Shown here: in pieces, positions 55,063 through 63,021 of the stretch
Numbering within the stretch: the first letter of the stretch is position 1
Layout of the letters: each line of letters starts with the position of its first letter
DNA from: Streptomyces antimycoticus
GTDB taxonomy: Bacteria; Actinomycetota; Actinomycetes; Streptomycetales; Streptomycetaceae
NCBI RefSeq assembly: GCF_005405925.1
Contig: NZ_BJHV01000001.1
Coordinates: forward strand, 1,240,001-1,304,000
DNA length: 64,000 nucleotides
Reading direction: 5' to 3'
Notes under the pieces: model-generated
What the model was told of the DNA's origin: nothing
Databases searched by the model: none
Seen by the model: the letters and a program-made list of their open reading frames with translations, nothing else
Position numbers and translations under genes: made by a program

Positions 55063-55875
55063 TCAGGAAGCCGCCGTGCCCGCGAGCCGGCGGATCGTGC
55101 GGGCGGAGGGCGACCCGGGGTCGGCCGTGATCAGGACCACCTCCTGGTCGTCCTCGGGTACCAGCAGGACGTCGCAGTTCACCTGGAGCGCTCCGGCCGT
55201 GGGGTGGTCGATGGTCTTGGTCCGGTGACCGGGCGCATGGACCGGTCGCTCGTCCCAGATCTGCCGGAACTCCTCGCTGCCGGTGCGCAGTTCGCCCAGC
55301 AGCGCGGTGAGCGCCGTGTCATGGGGGTAGCGGTCGGCGGCCCGGCGCAGCCGTGCGACCACGATGTGGCCGAACTCCTCGGCGCTGGAGCTCTCGTACG
55401 CGTGGCCCCGGGCCAGGAAACGGCGGCGGGCGAGGTTGCCGTGCCGGCCGAGGTCGTCGCCGAGCAGGGCCTGTGCCAGCGGGTTCCAGGCGACCACGTC
55501 GTAGGCCGCGTCGGTGACGATCGCCCCGGTGTCGGGCAGCCGCCGCAGCATCTGGGCGATATGCGGGCGGACCCGCCGCACCGCCCGCACCCCCGGGGGC
55601 GCGCTCGTCCCCGCGAGCCGGAACAGATGGCTGCGCTCGGCGGGCGCGAGCCGCAGCGCCCCCGCCAGCCCGTCCAGGATGCGCGGCGAGGGCCGAGGGC
55701 CCCGGGCCTGTTCGAGGCGGGTGTAGTAGTCGACCGACATATGGGCCAGCTCCGCCACCTCCTCCCGCCGCAGACCCGGCGTACGGCGGTGCGGGTCGGC
55801 GGGCAGACCGATGTCCTGGGGGCGCAGCCCCTCGCGGCGGTCCCGCAGGAAGCGGGCCAGTTCGTGCCTCGCCAT
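55063..55875 (-). CDS. XRE family regulator with MmyB-like ligand domain
   Basis: 270 residues. HTH region LARFLRDRREGLRPQDIGLP, TPGLRREEVAELAHMSVDYY, TRLEQARGPRPSPRILDGLA; MmyB domain with AIVTDAAYDVVAWNPLAQAL, FLARGHAYESSSAEEFGHIV, LRTGSEEFRQIWDERPV. Divergent from an SDR gene with a shared palindromic region. Paralogue of the regulator at 33424-34296, which is also divergent from an SDR. Confidence 0.93.
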   Translation of the reverse strand: MARHELARFLRDRREGLRPQDIGLPADPHRRTPGLRREEVAELAHMSVDYYTRLEQARGPRPSPRILDGLAGALRLAPAERSHLFRLAGTSAPPGVRAVRRVRPHIAQMLRRLPDTGAIVTDAAYDVVAWNPLAQALLGDDLGRHGNLARRRFLARGHAYESSSAEEFGHIVVARLRRAADRYPHDTALTALLGELRTGSEEFRQIWDERPVHAPGHRTKTIDHPTAGALQVNCDVLLVPEDDQEVVLITADPGSPSARTIRRLAGTAAS

Positions 55876-55890
55876 GCTGCCTCCTTCGGC

Positions 55891-55917
55891 TGCCTGGTAC
55901 AGGTTGTCCCTGGCAGG
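55891..55917. promoter_or_regulatory. Candidate operator of the XRE regulator
   Basis: TGCCTGGTACAGGTTGTCCC followed by TGGCAGG forms an imperfect inverted repeat (TGCCTGG...CCTGGCA) 16 bases before the regulator start. It contains GGTTGTC as does the perfect palindrome at 33379-33399. Confidence 0.5.
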
Positions 55918-55946
55918 ATGGCCGTGGCCGGGGAACCCTTGATGTC

Positions 55947-56663
55947 ATGAACGATCGCACAGCACTGGTCACCGGTGCCAACAAGGGCATCGGCAAGGAC
56001 ATCGCACGTCAGCTCGGAGCCGAGGGGCTCACCGTCTACGTGGGCTCGCGCGACGCCGAGCGGGGGCGCCGGGCCGTCGAGGAGATCGGCGGCGGCGCCC
56101 GGCTGATGGTGCTCGACGTGACCGACCCCGAAAGCATCGCCTCGGCCGCCGCGCGGCTGGACCGGCTGGACATCCTGGTCAACAACGCGGGGATCATGGT
56201 GGACGGCGCCACGGCGCCCGAGGCGGACCTCAAGGGTTTCCGCCGGACCTATGAGACCAACGTCTTCGGTGTTCTCGCCGTCACCAACGCCTTTCTTCCG
56301 GCCCTGCGCCGCTCGCCCGCGCCCCGGATCGTCAATGTCTCCAGCGGCACCGGTTCGCTGACCTGGAGCGCGGACCCGGAGCAGCAGTTCGTCGTCTCCG
56401 CCGGATCGGGTGCGGCCTATCGCTCCTCCAAGACGGCCCTGAACGCCCTGACCCTCTACACCGCACAGGCTCTGGCCTCCGAAGGCTTCAAGGTCAACGC
56501 GCTGGCCCCCGGGCTGCGCCGGACCGATCTGAACGCCCGCGCCGCCGAGAGCGACGGGGATCCGGCCGAGGCCGCGGCGGGCGCGGTCCGGCTCGCCCTC
56601 CTGCCGGACACCGGGCCCACCGGCGGGTTCTTCTCCTGGGACGGCACGCCGGTGCCCTGGTAG
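55947..56663 (+). CDS. SDR family oxidoreductase (carbonyl-reductase-like)
   Basis: 238 residues. TGANKGIG cofactor motif (9-16), SRDAERGRRA (NADP), LVNNAGIM, catalytic Ser132/133, Tyr158 and Lys162 (YRSSK). C-terminus GFFSWDGTPVPW is typical of the carbonyl-reductase-like group that reduces aldehydes and ketones. Divergent from the XRE gene. The stop codon lies at the start of a 25-bp tandem duplication. Confidence 0.93.
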   Translation: MNDRTALVTGANKGIGKDIARQLGAEGLTVYVGSRDAERGRRAVEEIGGGARLMVLDVTDPESIASAAARLDRLDILVNNAGIMVDGATAPEADLKGFRRTYETNVFGVLAVTNAFLPALRRSPAPRIVNVSSGTGSLTWSADPEQQFVVSAGSGAAYRSSKTALNALTLYTAQALASEGFKVNALAPGLRRTDLNARAAESDGDPAEAAAGAVRLALLPDTGPTGGFFSWDGTPVPW

Positions 56664-56708
56664 GCCCCGGTTCGCACGGGCCCGGTAGGCCCCGGTTCGC
56701 ACGGGCCG
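56659..56708. repeat. 25-bp tandem duplication across the SDR stop codon
   Basis: GGTAGGCCCCGGTTCGCACG plus GGCCC (56659-56683) is repeated at 56684-56708 with a single final-base difference. The TAG stop (56661-56663) is in the first copy. Confidence 0.95.
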
Positions 56709-56762
56709 TACGGTGGCGGCTCCCGCCCGCCGCCTCGGTGTCCGCCCGCTCCCGCCGACCGA

Positions 56763-58406
56763 TCAGTCGGCGGAGAGCTGGGTGTTCGGCACCCGCCAGG
56801 CGGCGATCATGAAGGCGATCAGGCCCACGGCGGCCCCGGTGAGGAACACCACGCGCAGGGCGCTCACATAGCCCTCCAGGAACGGCTGCGCCACGCCCGG
56901 ATCGAGGTGGCGGAGGAAGGCCGAGTCCTCCAGGTTCACCCCGCCGTCGGGCCGCAGCACGCCCTTCAGCGCCTCCGCGTTCGCCGGTTCCCCGGCGAGC
57001 CGGCGGAACGACGCGTCCTGGGAGGCCACGGCCAGGCGCTCGCCGATCCGCGAACCGGCCAGGGAGAAGAGGATGGACAGGAAGGCGGCGGCGCCCACCG
57101 TGCCGCCGTTGGAGCGGAAGAAGTTCACCGACGCGGTGGCCGCTCCCATGTCCCGTCCGGGCACCTCGGACTGGGCGAGCGTGGTGATCGTCTGCATCGC
57201 CGCGCCCAGGCCCGCCCCCATGAACACCATGCCGATGGCGACGTACCACAGCGGGCTGTCGTCCCTCAGCGTGGCGAACACCAGCATCGAGACGGTGAGG
57301 GAGCCGACTCCCGCCACCAGATGGACCTTGAACCGGCCCGTCCGTGACATCAGCCGGCCCACCACCAGGGTCACCGCCACATTCGCCGCCATGGTGGGCA
57401 GCGTGGCCAGGCCCGCCTTCATCGGGCTCATGCCCTTGGCGAGCTGCAGATACAGCGGAAGGGTGGTCATGGCACCGAACATGGTGATGCCCACGGTGAA
57501 GTGCAGCACGGTGCCCAGCCGGAAGGCGCGGATGCGGAACAGCTTGACCGGCAGCAGCGCGGCGTCCGCCATCCGCCGCTCCAGCAGTACGAAGGAGACC
57601 AGCCCGACCACTCCCACCGCGTACATCACCAGCGCCCGGGGAGAGCCCCAGCCCCAGCTCCGCCCCTGTTCGGCGACGATGAGCAGGGGCACGATCCCGA
57701 CCGCCAGCGTCAGCGCCCCGCCGTAGTCAAGGCGGTGTCGTACGGGCTGGTGGGGCACGTGCAGCACCCGCAGGATCACCACGATGGCGAGCGCCGCCAG
57801 CGGTATGTTGACCAGGAAGATCCAGCGCCATCCGTCGAGCCCCAGCAGAGTGGCGCGCCCGGCGAACACCCCGCCCACCAGCGGGCCGACGACACTGGAG
57901 CCGGCGAACACCGCCGTGATGTAGCCCTGGTAGCGGCCGCGCTCCCGTGGCGAGGTGATGTCGGCGATGATCGTCATGGCGAGGGACATCAGTCCGCCAC
58001 CGCCGAGGCCCTGGACCGCCCGGAAGGCCGCGAGCTGGTGGATGGACGTGGCGAAACCGCACAGCAGCGACCCGAAGGTGAACAGCACGATGGCGGTCAG
58101 ATAGACCGGCCGGCGGCCGTAGATGTCCGAGAGCTTCCCGTACAGCGGGGTGACGATGGTGCCGGTGACGAGATAGGCGGTGGTCACCCACGCCTGGGCG
58201 GTGAGGCCGTGCAGATCGTCGGCGATGGTGCGCAGCGCCGAGGAGACCACGGTCTGGTCGAGCGCGGCGAGGAACATGCCGAGCATCAGTCCTGACAGCA
58301 CGGTGATGACCTGGCCGTGGGTCAGCCGGGCGTGGCTCTGGGGCTCGGTGGGCTCGGTGGGCTCGGTGGGCTCGGTGGGCTCGGTGGTGGTGGATGAGGA
58401 CGACAT
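56763..58406 (-). CDS. DHA2 family (EmrB/QacA) MFS drug exporter
   Basis: 547 residues, 14 membrane spans. Motifs: GMFLAALDQTVVSSALRTIA in helix 1, LYGKLSDIYGRRP (motif A), FRAVQGLGGGGLMSLAMTII and RERGRYQGYITAVFAGSSVV-GPLVGGVF (motif C, antiporter). Residues 8-22 are five Thr-Glu-Pro repeats encoded by a 9-bp microsatellite. Proton-driven efflux of hydrophobic compounds. Third gene of the set ugd - glycosyltransferase - exporter, 134 bases downstream of the glycosyltransferase gene. Confidence 0.93.
   Translation of the reverse strand: MSSSSTTTEPTEPTEPTEPTEPQSHARLTHGQVITVLSGLMLGMFLAALDQTVVSSALRTIADDLHGLTAQAWVTTAYLVTGTIVTPLYGKLSDIYGRRPVYLTAIVLFTFGSLLCGFATSIHQLAAFRAVQGLGGGGLMSLAMTIIADITSPRERGRYQGYITAVFAGSSVVGPLVGGVFAGRATLLGLDGWRWIFLVNIPLAALAIVVILRVLHVPHQPVRHRLDYGGALTLAVGIVPLLIVAEQGRSWGWGSPRALVMYAVGVVGLVSFVLLERRMADAALLPVKLFRIRAFRLGTVLHFTVGITMFGAMTTLPLYLQLAKGMSPMKAGLATLPTMAANVAVTLVVGRLMSRTGRFKVHLVAGVGSLTVSMLVFATLRDDSPLWYVAIGMVFMGAGLGAAMQTITTLAQSEVPGRDMGAATASVNFFRSNGGTVGAAAFLSILFSLAGSRIGERLAVASQDASFRRLAGEPANAEALKGVLRPDGGVNLEDSAFLRHLDPGVAQPFLEGYVSALRVVFLTGAAVGLIAFMIAAWRVPNTQLSAD
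58341..58388. repeat. 9-bp microsatellite in the exporter N-terminus
   Basis: GGGCTCGGT is repeated in tandem about five times, encoding (Thr-Glu-Pro)5 on the minus strand. The unit keeps frame, so copy-number change would only alter tail length. Confidence 0.9.
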
Positions 58407-58540
58407 ACGTACCTGCGAACCTTCTCTGCCGCGCGTGGGGCCGGGGAAAGCCGGGGCTCGAAGCCCGGAGCGGGGAGTCGAAGCCGGAGGCCGGGAAGAG
58501 CGGAGCCCGGGCGCGGGGCCCGGGCTCCGGGAGCCGGGTG

Positions 58541-59764
58541 TTATCCGGCCATCTTCTCCAGATCGGCTACGGCACTGTCGATCTCCGGCAGCGCCAGCAT
58601 CTCCAGCCGCGCCCGGCGGGCCAGGGCGCGGCAGTCGTCGTCGGCCAGCAGCTCACGGCAGACGGTGGTGATGCCGTCCGGCGTGGGGTCGGTGATGTGC
58701 CGGCCGAGGCCGAGTTCCTCGACCCGCTGTGCGTTCCCGGGCTGATCGCCGAACTGGGGCAGCACCGCCATCGGCGTGGCCGTGCGCAGCGATTCGCGGA
58801 TGCTGTTGAAGCCGCCGTGGGTGAGGAAGAGGTCCACGGATTCCAGCAGCAGGGGCTGTGGCAGCCGCTTGGTGAGGTGCACATGCGGCGGCACCCCGTC
58901 GGTGTCCACGGGGAGGCCGGCGGTGGCGAGGACGACGGTGCACTCCTCCAGCCGCGACACCCCCTGGATCATGGCGCGCAGGGTGTCCACCGGGTCCGGC
59001 AACGGCATGGGTGACGCGGGGATGTCCGCCTGGCTGTTGCCGTGGAACATGGGGATCGCGGTGCCGATGGCGGCGAACATCAGGGGCCGGTCGGTGGGCA
59101 GTTCGGCGACCCAGCGCGGCAGCACGGCGCCGCGGTCCACGTCCACCGTCTGCCGGTAGGACCAGGAGGCCGGCAGATGCCGGGCGAAGGAGAAGGCCGG
59201 TGGCACGTAGTCGATGCGCCCGTGCGGGATGAGCGACAGCGGGTCCTCGGCGGTGGCCAGCCCCCGCCGTTTCCGCAGGGCGTTGAGGCCCGGCAGGATG
59301 TCGGCCGGGTCGAGGGCGTTGGAGGCCCCTGAGGGGGTGGACAGCTGGGGTATGCCGAGCGCCTCGGCGATGACGCAGGAGGCGAGGTCCATGCCGTCGC
59401 GCAGGATCAGGTCGGGGCGGAAGTCGTGTGCCACGGGGAGCAGGGTGTCCAGCAGCATCGTGGCCATGGGGCCGGACACCGCCTTGGTCATGAGGCGCAG
59501 TATGCGCGCCTGCGGCGGCTCGCCGCCCGTCTCCGGCGGACCGCCCTGGGCGTTCTCCTCGGCCAGTACGGTGCCGAGGAAGGCGGACGGGCTGAAGTCG
59601 CCGATGGCACTCGTCACCCGCACCTCCTCCCGCTCGAACACGAAGGCGAGGGCAGGAGTGGTGACGACCAGCACCTCATGGCCGGCGGCCGCGAGGGACC
59701 GGGCCAGGGGAAGCTGGGCCCGGCCGTGGGAGGGGCTGCCGAGCGTGGTGAACATAACCCGCAA
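58541..59764 (-). CDS. GT1-family glycosyltransferase (macrolide/erythromycin CIII-like)
   Basis: 407 residues from TTG 59764 (AAAGG upstream; MRVMFTTLGSPSHGRAQLPL is the family start). N-terminal acceptor domain with GHEVLVVTTPALAFVFEREE and PDLILRDGMDLASCVIAEAL; C-terminal nucleotide-sugar domain with VVLATAGLPVDTDGVPPHVH, then LTHGGFNSIRESLRTATPMA and VLPQFGDQPGNAQRVEELGL. This is the GT-B fold of natural-product and detoxifying glycosyltransferases. It lies 54 bases behind ugd, so UDP-glucuronate is a plausible donor. Acceptor unknown. Confidence 0.9.
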   Translation of the reverse strand: MRVMFTTLGSPSHGRAQLPLARSLAAAGHEVLVVTTPALAFVFEREEVRVTSAIGDFSPSAFLGTVLAEENAQGGPPETGGEPPQARILRLMTKAVSGPMATMLLDTLLPVAHDFRPDLILRDGMDLASCVIAEALGIPQLSTPSGASNALDPADILPGLNALRKRRGLATAEDPLSLIPHGRIDYVPPAFSFARHLPASWSYRQTVDVDRGAVLPRWVAELPTDRPLMFAAIGTAIPMFHGNSQADIPASPMPLPDPVDTLRAMIQGVSRLEECTVVLATAGLPVDTDGVPPHVHLTKRLPQPLLLESVDLFLTHGGFNSIRESLRTATPMAVLPQFGDQPGNAQRVEELGLGRHITDPTPDGITTVCRELLADDDCRALARRARLEMLALPEIDSAVADLEKMAG

Positions 59765-59818
59765 CGCAGGGGCCTTTCTGTGGGAAGGGTCTCGTACGGC
59801 GAGAGAGGGCCGGGGCGC

Positions 59819-61132
59819 TCAGCCCGCCATCGCGAGCGTGCGGCCGATGCCCTCGCAGGTCAGCCCGGCGCGGCGGAGCCGGTCCGGGTCCAGGAGGTTG
59901 CGGAAGTCGTAGACGTGCGGGGATCCGAGCAGTCCGGCGATGTGCTCCCAGTCGAGGTCGCGGAACTCCGGCCACTCGGTGAGCACGAGGCAGGCGCGCG
60001 CTCCCCTCAGAGCCTCCTCGGGGGTGTCGGCGAGGGTGAGCAGATCACTGAGGTCGGGGCGGGTCTCGCTGAGGGCGGGGTCGTAGGCGTGGAGCTCGGC
60101 GCCCCGCTCCTTGAGCAGCCGGGCGATGGCCAGGGCCGGTGAGTCGCGCAGGTCGGAGGTGCCCGCCTTGAAGGCCAGGCCCAGCACGGCCAGCCGTACG
60201 CCGCGCAGCGAGCCGTCGCCCGGTGTGCACCCGGCCACCACCCGCTCGACGAGCCGCCGCTGGTGCTCGACGTTGGTCTCGATGGTGGCGCCCAGCAGCG
60301 GGAAGTCCACGCCCGACTCCTGGCAGATGGTCAGCAGCGCGTGGGTGTCCTTGGGCAGGCAGGAGCCGCCCCAGCCGGGGCCCGGCCGCAGGAACGCCGA
60401 GCCGATGCGGGGGTCGTGGCCGATGCCCGCGAGCACATCGTCCACATCGGCGCCGAAGTGCTCGCACAGCGTGGCGAGGTTGTTGGCGAAGGAGAGCTTC
60501 ATGGCCAGGAAGAAGTTGGCCGCGTACTTGGCGAGTTCGGCGCCCGCGGCGTCGGTGAGCACCAGCGGGGCGTCGAGTCCGGCGTACAGGCCCGCCACCC
60601 GCCGCGCCGCGTCCTGGTCCGCGGCGCCGACCACGATGCGGTCGGGGTGGAGGAAGTCACGCACCGCGTAACCCTCGCGGAGGAACTCCGGGTTGCTCAC
60701 CACGGCCACGTCCGGACGGTTCAGCAGCGCGGCGACGCGCTCGGCGGTGCCGACGGGCACGGTGGACTTGTTGACCACCACGCTGCCGTGCGGCAGCTCG
60801 TCGCGGATCTGGTCCGCCACGGCCTCGACGGCGGCCAGGTCGGCGGCGCCGCCGACACCCATCGGGGTCGGCAGGCACAGGAACACCACATCGGCGTCGG
60901 CGACCGCGGCCCGGGTGTCCCGGATGAACTCCAGCCGCCCCGAGTCCAGTCCCTCGCGGACGAGTTCGGGTAGGCGGGGCTCGAGGATGTCGACCTCTCC
61001 CCGCCCGAGCCGCTCGACCTTGTGACGGTCGGTGTCCGCGCACACCACTCGATGGCCGAGGGCGGCCAGACAGGCGCCGGTGGTCAGTCCGACGTATCCG
61101 GTGCCCACCACGGCAACGCGTCGTATCTGCAC
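59819..61132 (-). CDS. ugd: UDP-glucose 6-dehydrogenase
   Basis: 437 residues from GTG 61132. Oxidises UDP-glucose to UDP-glucuronate with 2 NAD. Rossmann motif VAVVGTGYVGLTTGACLA, VVNKSTVPVGTAERV, SNPEFLREGYAVRDFLHPDR, catalytic Lys212 (FLAMKLSFANN) and Cys258 (WGGSCLPKDTHAL), and the C-terminal UDP-binding domain AVLGLAFKAGTSDLRDSPAL. First gene of the set with a glycosyltransferase and exporter; divergent from a TetR gene with several palindromes between. Confidence 0.95.
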   Translation of the reverse strand: MQIRRVAVVGTGYVGLTTGACLAALGHRVVCADTDRHKVERLGRGEVDILEPRLPELVREGLDSGRLEFIRDTRAAVADADVVFLCLPTPMGVGGAADLAAVEAVADQIRDELPHGSVVVNKSTVPVGTAERVAALLNRPDVAVVSNPEFLREGYAVRDFLHPDRIVVGAADQDAARRVAGLYAGLDAPLVLTDAAGAELAKYAANFFLAMKLSFANNLATLCEHFGADVDDVLAGIGHDPRIGSAFLRPGPGWGGSCLPKDTHALLTICQESGVDFPLLGATIETNVEHQRRLVERVVAGCTPGDGSLRGVRLAVLGLAFKAGTSDLRDSPALAIARLLKERGAELHAYDPALSETRPDLSDLLTLADTPEEALRGARACLVLTEWPEFRDLDWEHIAGLLGSPHVYDFRNLLDPDRLRRAGLTCEGIGRTLAMAG

Positions 61133-61267
61133 AGGGGTTCACCACTTCTGCTGGGGGTCAGATGCGGGCACGTGGCAAGAGCCGGCCCGGCGGCCGCCCA
61201 GTCACAGACGAGCGGGCCGGACACTCTCGTCCGGCCGGGACCGCGCGAGCCGGCGACCAAAGTCACC

Positions 61268-61311
61268 ACGCGTTGACAAAACATAACGCGTTGACCCCGA
61301 TCTTGGTCAAC
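61268..61311. promoter_or_regulatory. Operator/promoter region of the ugd operon
   Basis: ACGCGTTGAC occurs at 61268-61277 and again at 61286-61295 (18-base spacing). GTTGACC (61290-61296) pairs perfectly with GGTCAAC (61305-61311). On the minus strand TTGACC (61310-61305) can be a -35 box with TTATGT about 18 bases on as -10, so the repeats overlap the ugd promoter. Confidence 0.6.
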
Positions 61312-61396
61312 AAGTGATGACAACGGTGGATGACTTCTGGACATGCGAGGCTGAACCGGCAGCATGTACGGCACGGTCCAGGCGGAGGTACGACAA

Positions 61397-62025
61397 GTGA
61401 ACCGGGCAAGCGACCCGCGAGGGTGCGACGATCTCCCCCGCGCGCCCGCAGATACGACGCGGCGGGCACGCGCAGCGCACTGCTGGGGGCCGCCGCGCTG
61501 CGTTTCGCCAGGTACGGCTACGACCGCTGCAGCGTGCGCGACATCGCCAAGGACGCGGGGGTGGACGCCGCTCTGGTCTACCGCTATTTCGGCTCAAAGG
61601 AGGCGCTGTTCGACGCCGTCTCGACCAGCACCGGCCTGTTCGAACCGCTGCGCCATCTGCCACTGGACGGGGTGTCGGCGTGGATCTGCGATGTGGTCTC
61701 GATGGGGCCCACCGAGGAAGAGGCCCCGCATCCGCTGCTGACCAAGCTCCGCTCCTCCAGCCGGGAGGAGACCGTGGGGCGGCTGCGCGAGGAGGTCACC
61801 GAGGTGTTCTCGCAAGGGTTCGCGCGGCGTCTGGAGGGCGAGGACGCCGAGCTGCGGGCCGAGTTGCTGGCCGCGTGGCTGATGGGCATCACCCTGCTAC
61901 GGCTGGCCATCCGCTCACCGGCGCTGGCCGCCACGCCGGACGACACGCTGCTGCGCTTCCTGCGGGCCGGTATCGATCCGCTGCTGGACGCGGACTGCCC
62001 CGGGCGCGGAAGCGAGGACCGCTGA
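61397..62025 (+). CDS. TetR family regulator, frameshifted near N-terminus
   Basis: GTG 61397 has a perfect GGAGG 8 bases upstream. One extra C in the C5 run 61435-61439 gives VNRASDPRGCDDLPPRARRY and leads into the HTH (RSALLGAAALRFARYGYDRC, SVRDIAKDAGVDAALVYRYF, GSKEALFDAV), 209 residues in all. The C-terminal TetR_C domain (LLTKLRSSSREETVGRLREE, LAAWLMGITLLRLAIRS) belongs to the group controlling drug exporters. Divergent from ugd and likely repressor of the ugd-glycosyltransferase-exporter set. Confidence 0.87.
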
Positions 62026-62071
62026 TCCTCTCCTCGCTCCGCCCCCGGGGCAGGGGAAAACCGCGCCGCGG

Positions 62072-62944
62072 CTAGACGTTCGGCACGCGCAGCTTGTCCC
62101 AGCTGGTCTTGCCGGGGATGCCGTCCGCGTCATCGCCGGAGTAGCCCAGTTTGCGCTGCCAGGCCGCGTAGGACTTGCGGTCCGCCTCGGTCCAGTCGGG
62201 GCTCGGGCCCTCCTCGTAGCGTCCGCAGCCCTCGGCCACCAGCCGCTTGCCCATCGCCGTGATGATCTTGCTTACCCGGCCGGAGCGGAAGAAGTCGGCG
62301 CCCGGGAACGGCTCATAGGTCGCCGGCGGCTTGGGGGCCGGGCCGTCCGGTTTGGCACCGAGCCGCTTGGCGATGCGGCCGCGCATGGAGTCCATCGTGA
62401 AGCCACGCGGGTCGATCTTGCCCGGCTGCCACTCCAGATGGCCGATCACCGACCGCTGGGTCCAGCCGTGGGCGCGGCAGATGGCCGCGGACACCTTCTC
62501 GATGGCCAGCTTCTGCGCCTCCGGCCACGGGTCCTCGCCATCGCCGAGGTTGATGCACTCGAAGCCGTAGAAGTGGCGGTTGCCGTCGGTGTCCGCCTCG
62601 TTGTCCGGCGGCAGCGCGGATTCGTCGACGACGGCTCTGAGCACGTCGCTGTCGCCGAGCCCCGCGTGGTTGGCGCGGCCGTGGCCGACCATGTGGACCG
62701 CGCCGGCCTTGTCGATGACGCCGTGGCACAGCGGCCCCGGCAGCGCGGAGTGTCCCTCGTAGCACAGCTCCACGGAGGAGTCCGTGCCCTTGGTGACGGT
62801 GTGGTGGATCATCACCCCGTTGACCGGGCCCCAGGGGCCCTTGGAGTTGCGGTTGTGAGTGCGCCAGTCGCGGTACTCATGGACTTCCAGTCCCTCGTCG
62901 CGAAGCGCCTTGAGCAGACGGTCGGCGGTGAGCGGCGTGGCCAT
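62072..62944 (-). CDS. Phage-type N-acetylmuramoyl-L-alanine amidase with peptidoglycan-binding tail
   Basis: 290 residues from ATG 62944 (AAGGAG upstream). Amidase_2 domain residues about 40-175: NGVMIHHTVTKG (zinc His), CHGVIDKAGAVHMVGHGRAN, FYGFECINLGDGEDPWPEAQ, SVIGHLEWQPGKIDPRGFTM (second zinc His). A Pro-rich linker follows, then a C-terminal domain SPDWTEADRKSYAAWQRKLG and DGIPGKTSWDKLRVP, as in endolysins of Streptomyces phages. No signal peptide. It follows a DUF6519 gene on the same strand, which suggests a lysin belonging to a phage-tail-like particle. Confidence 0.9.
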   Translation of the reverse strand: MATPLTADRLLKALRDEGLEVHEYRDWRTHNRNSKGPWGPVNGVMIHHTVTKGTDSSVELCYEGHSALPGPLCHGVIDKAGAVHMVGHGRANHAGLGDSDVLRAVVDESALPPDNEADTDGNRHFYGFECINLGDGEDPWPEAQKLAIEKVSAAICRAHGWTQRSVIGHLEWQPGKIDPRGFTMDSMRGRIAKRLGAKPDGPAPKPPATYEPFPGADFFRSGRVSKIITAMGKRLVAEGCGRYEEGPSPDWTEADRKSYAAWQRKLGYSGDDADGIPGKTSWDKLRVPNV

Positions 62945-63021
62945 GGATGTGCTCCTTAGGGATTCGGCATGGTGATGTACGGATGCCACGGTCACGGAAC
63001 TCAATGGGCTCCGGACCGGGC

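Noticed and set aside
56763..61132. A secondary-metabolite biosynthetic cluster
   Set aside because: Only sugar activation, transfer and export genes are present; no PKS, NRPS, terpene or other scaffold enzyme is nearby.
4464..61439. Treating the twelve single-base frameshifts as pseudogenes
   Set aside because: All are repaired by one base in a G/C run, with no other lesion in those genes, so a sequence error is more likely.
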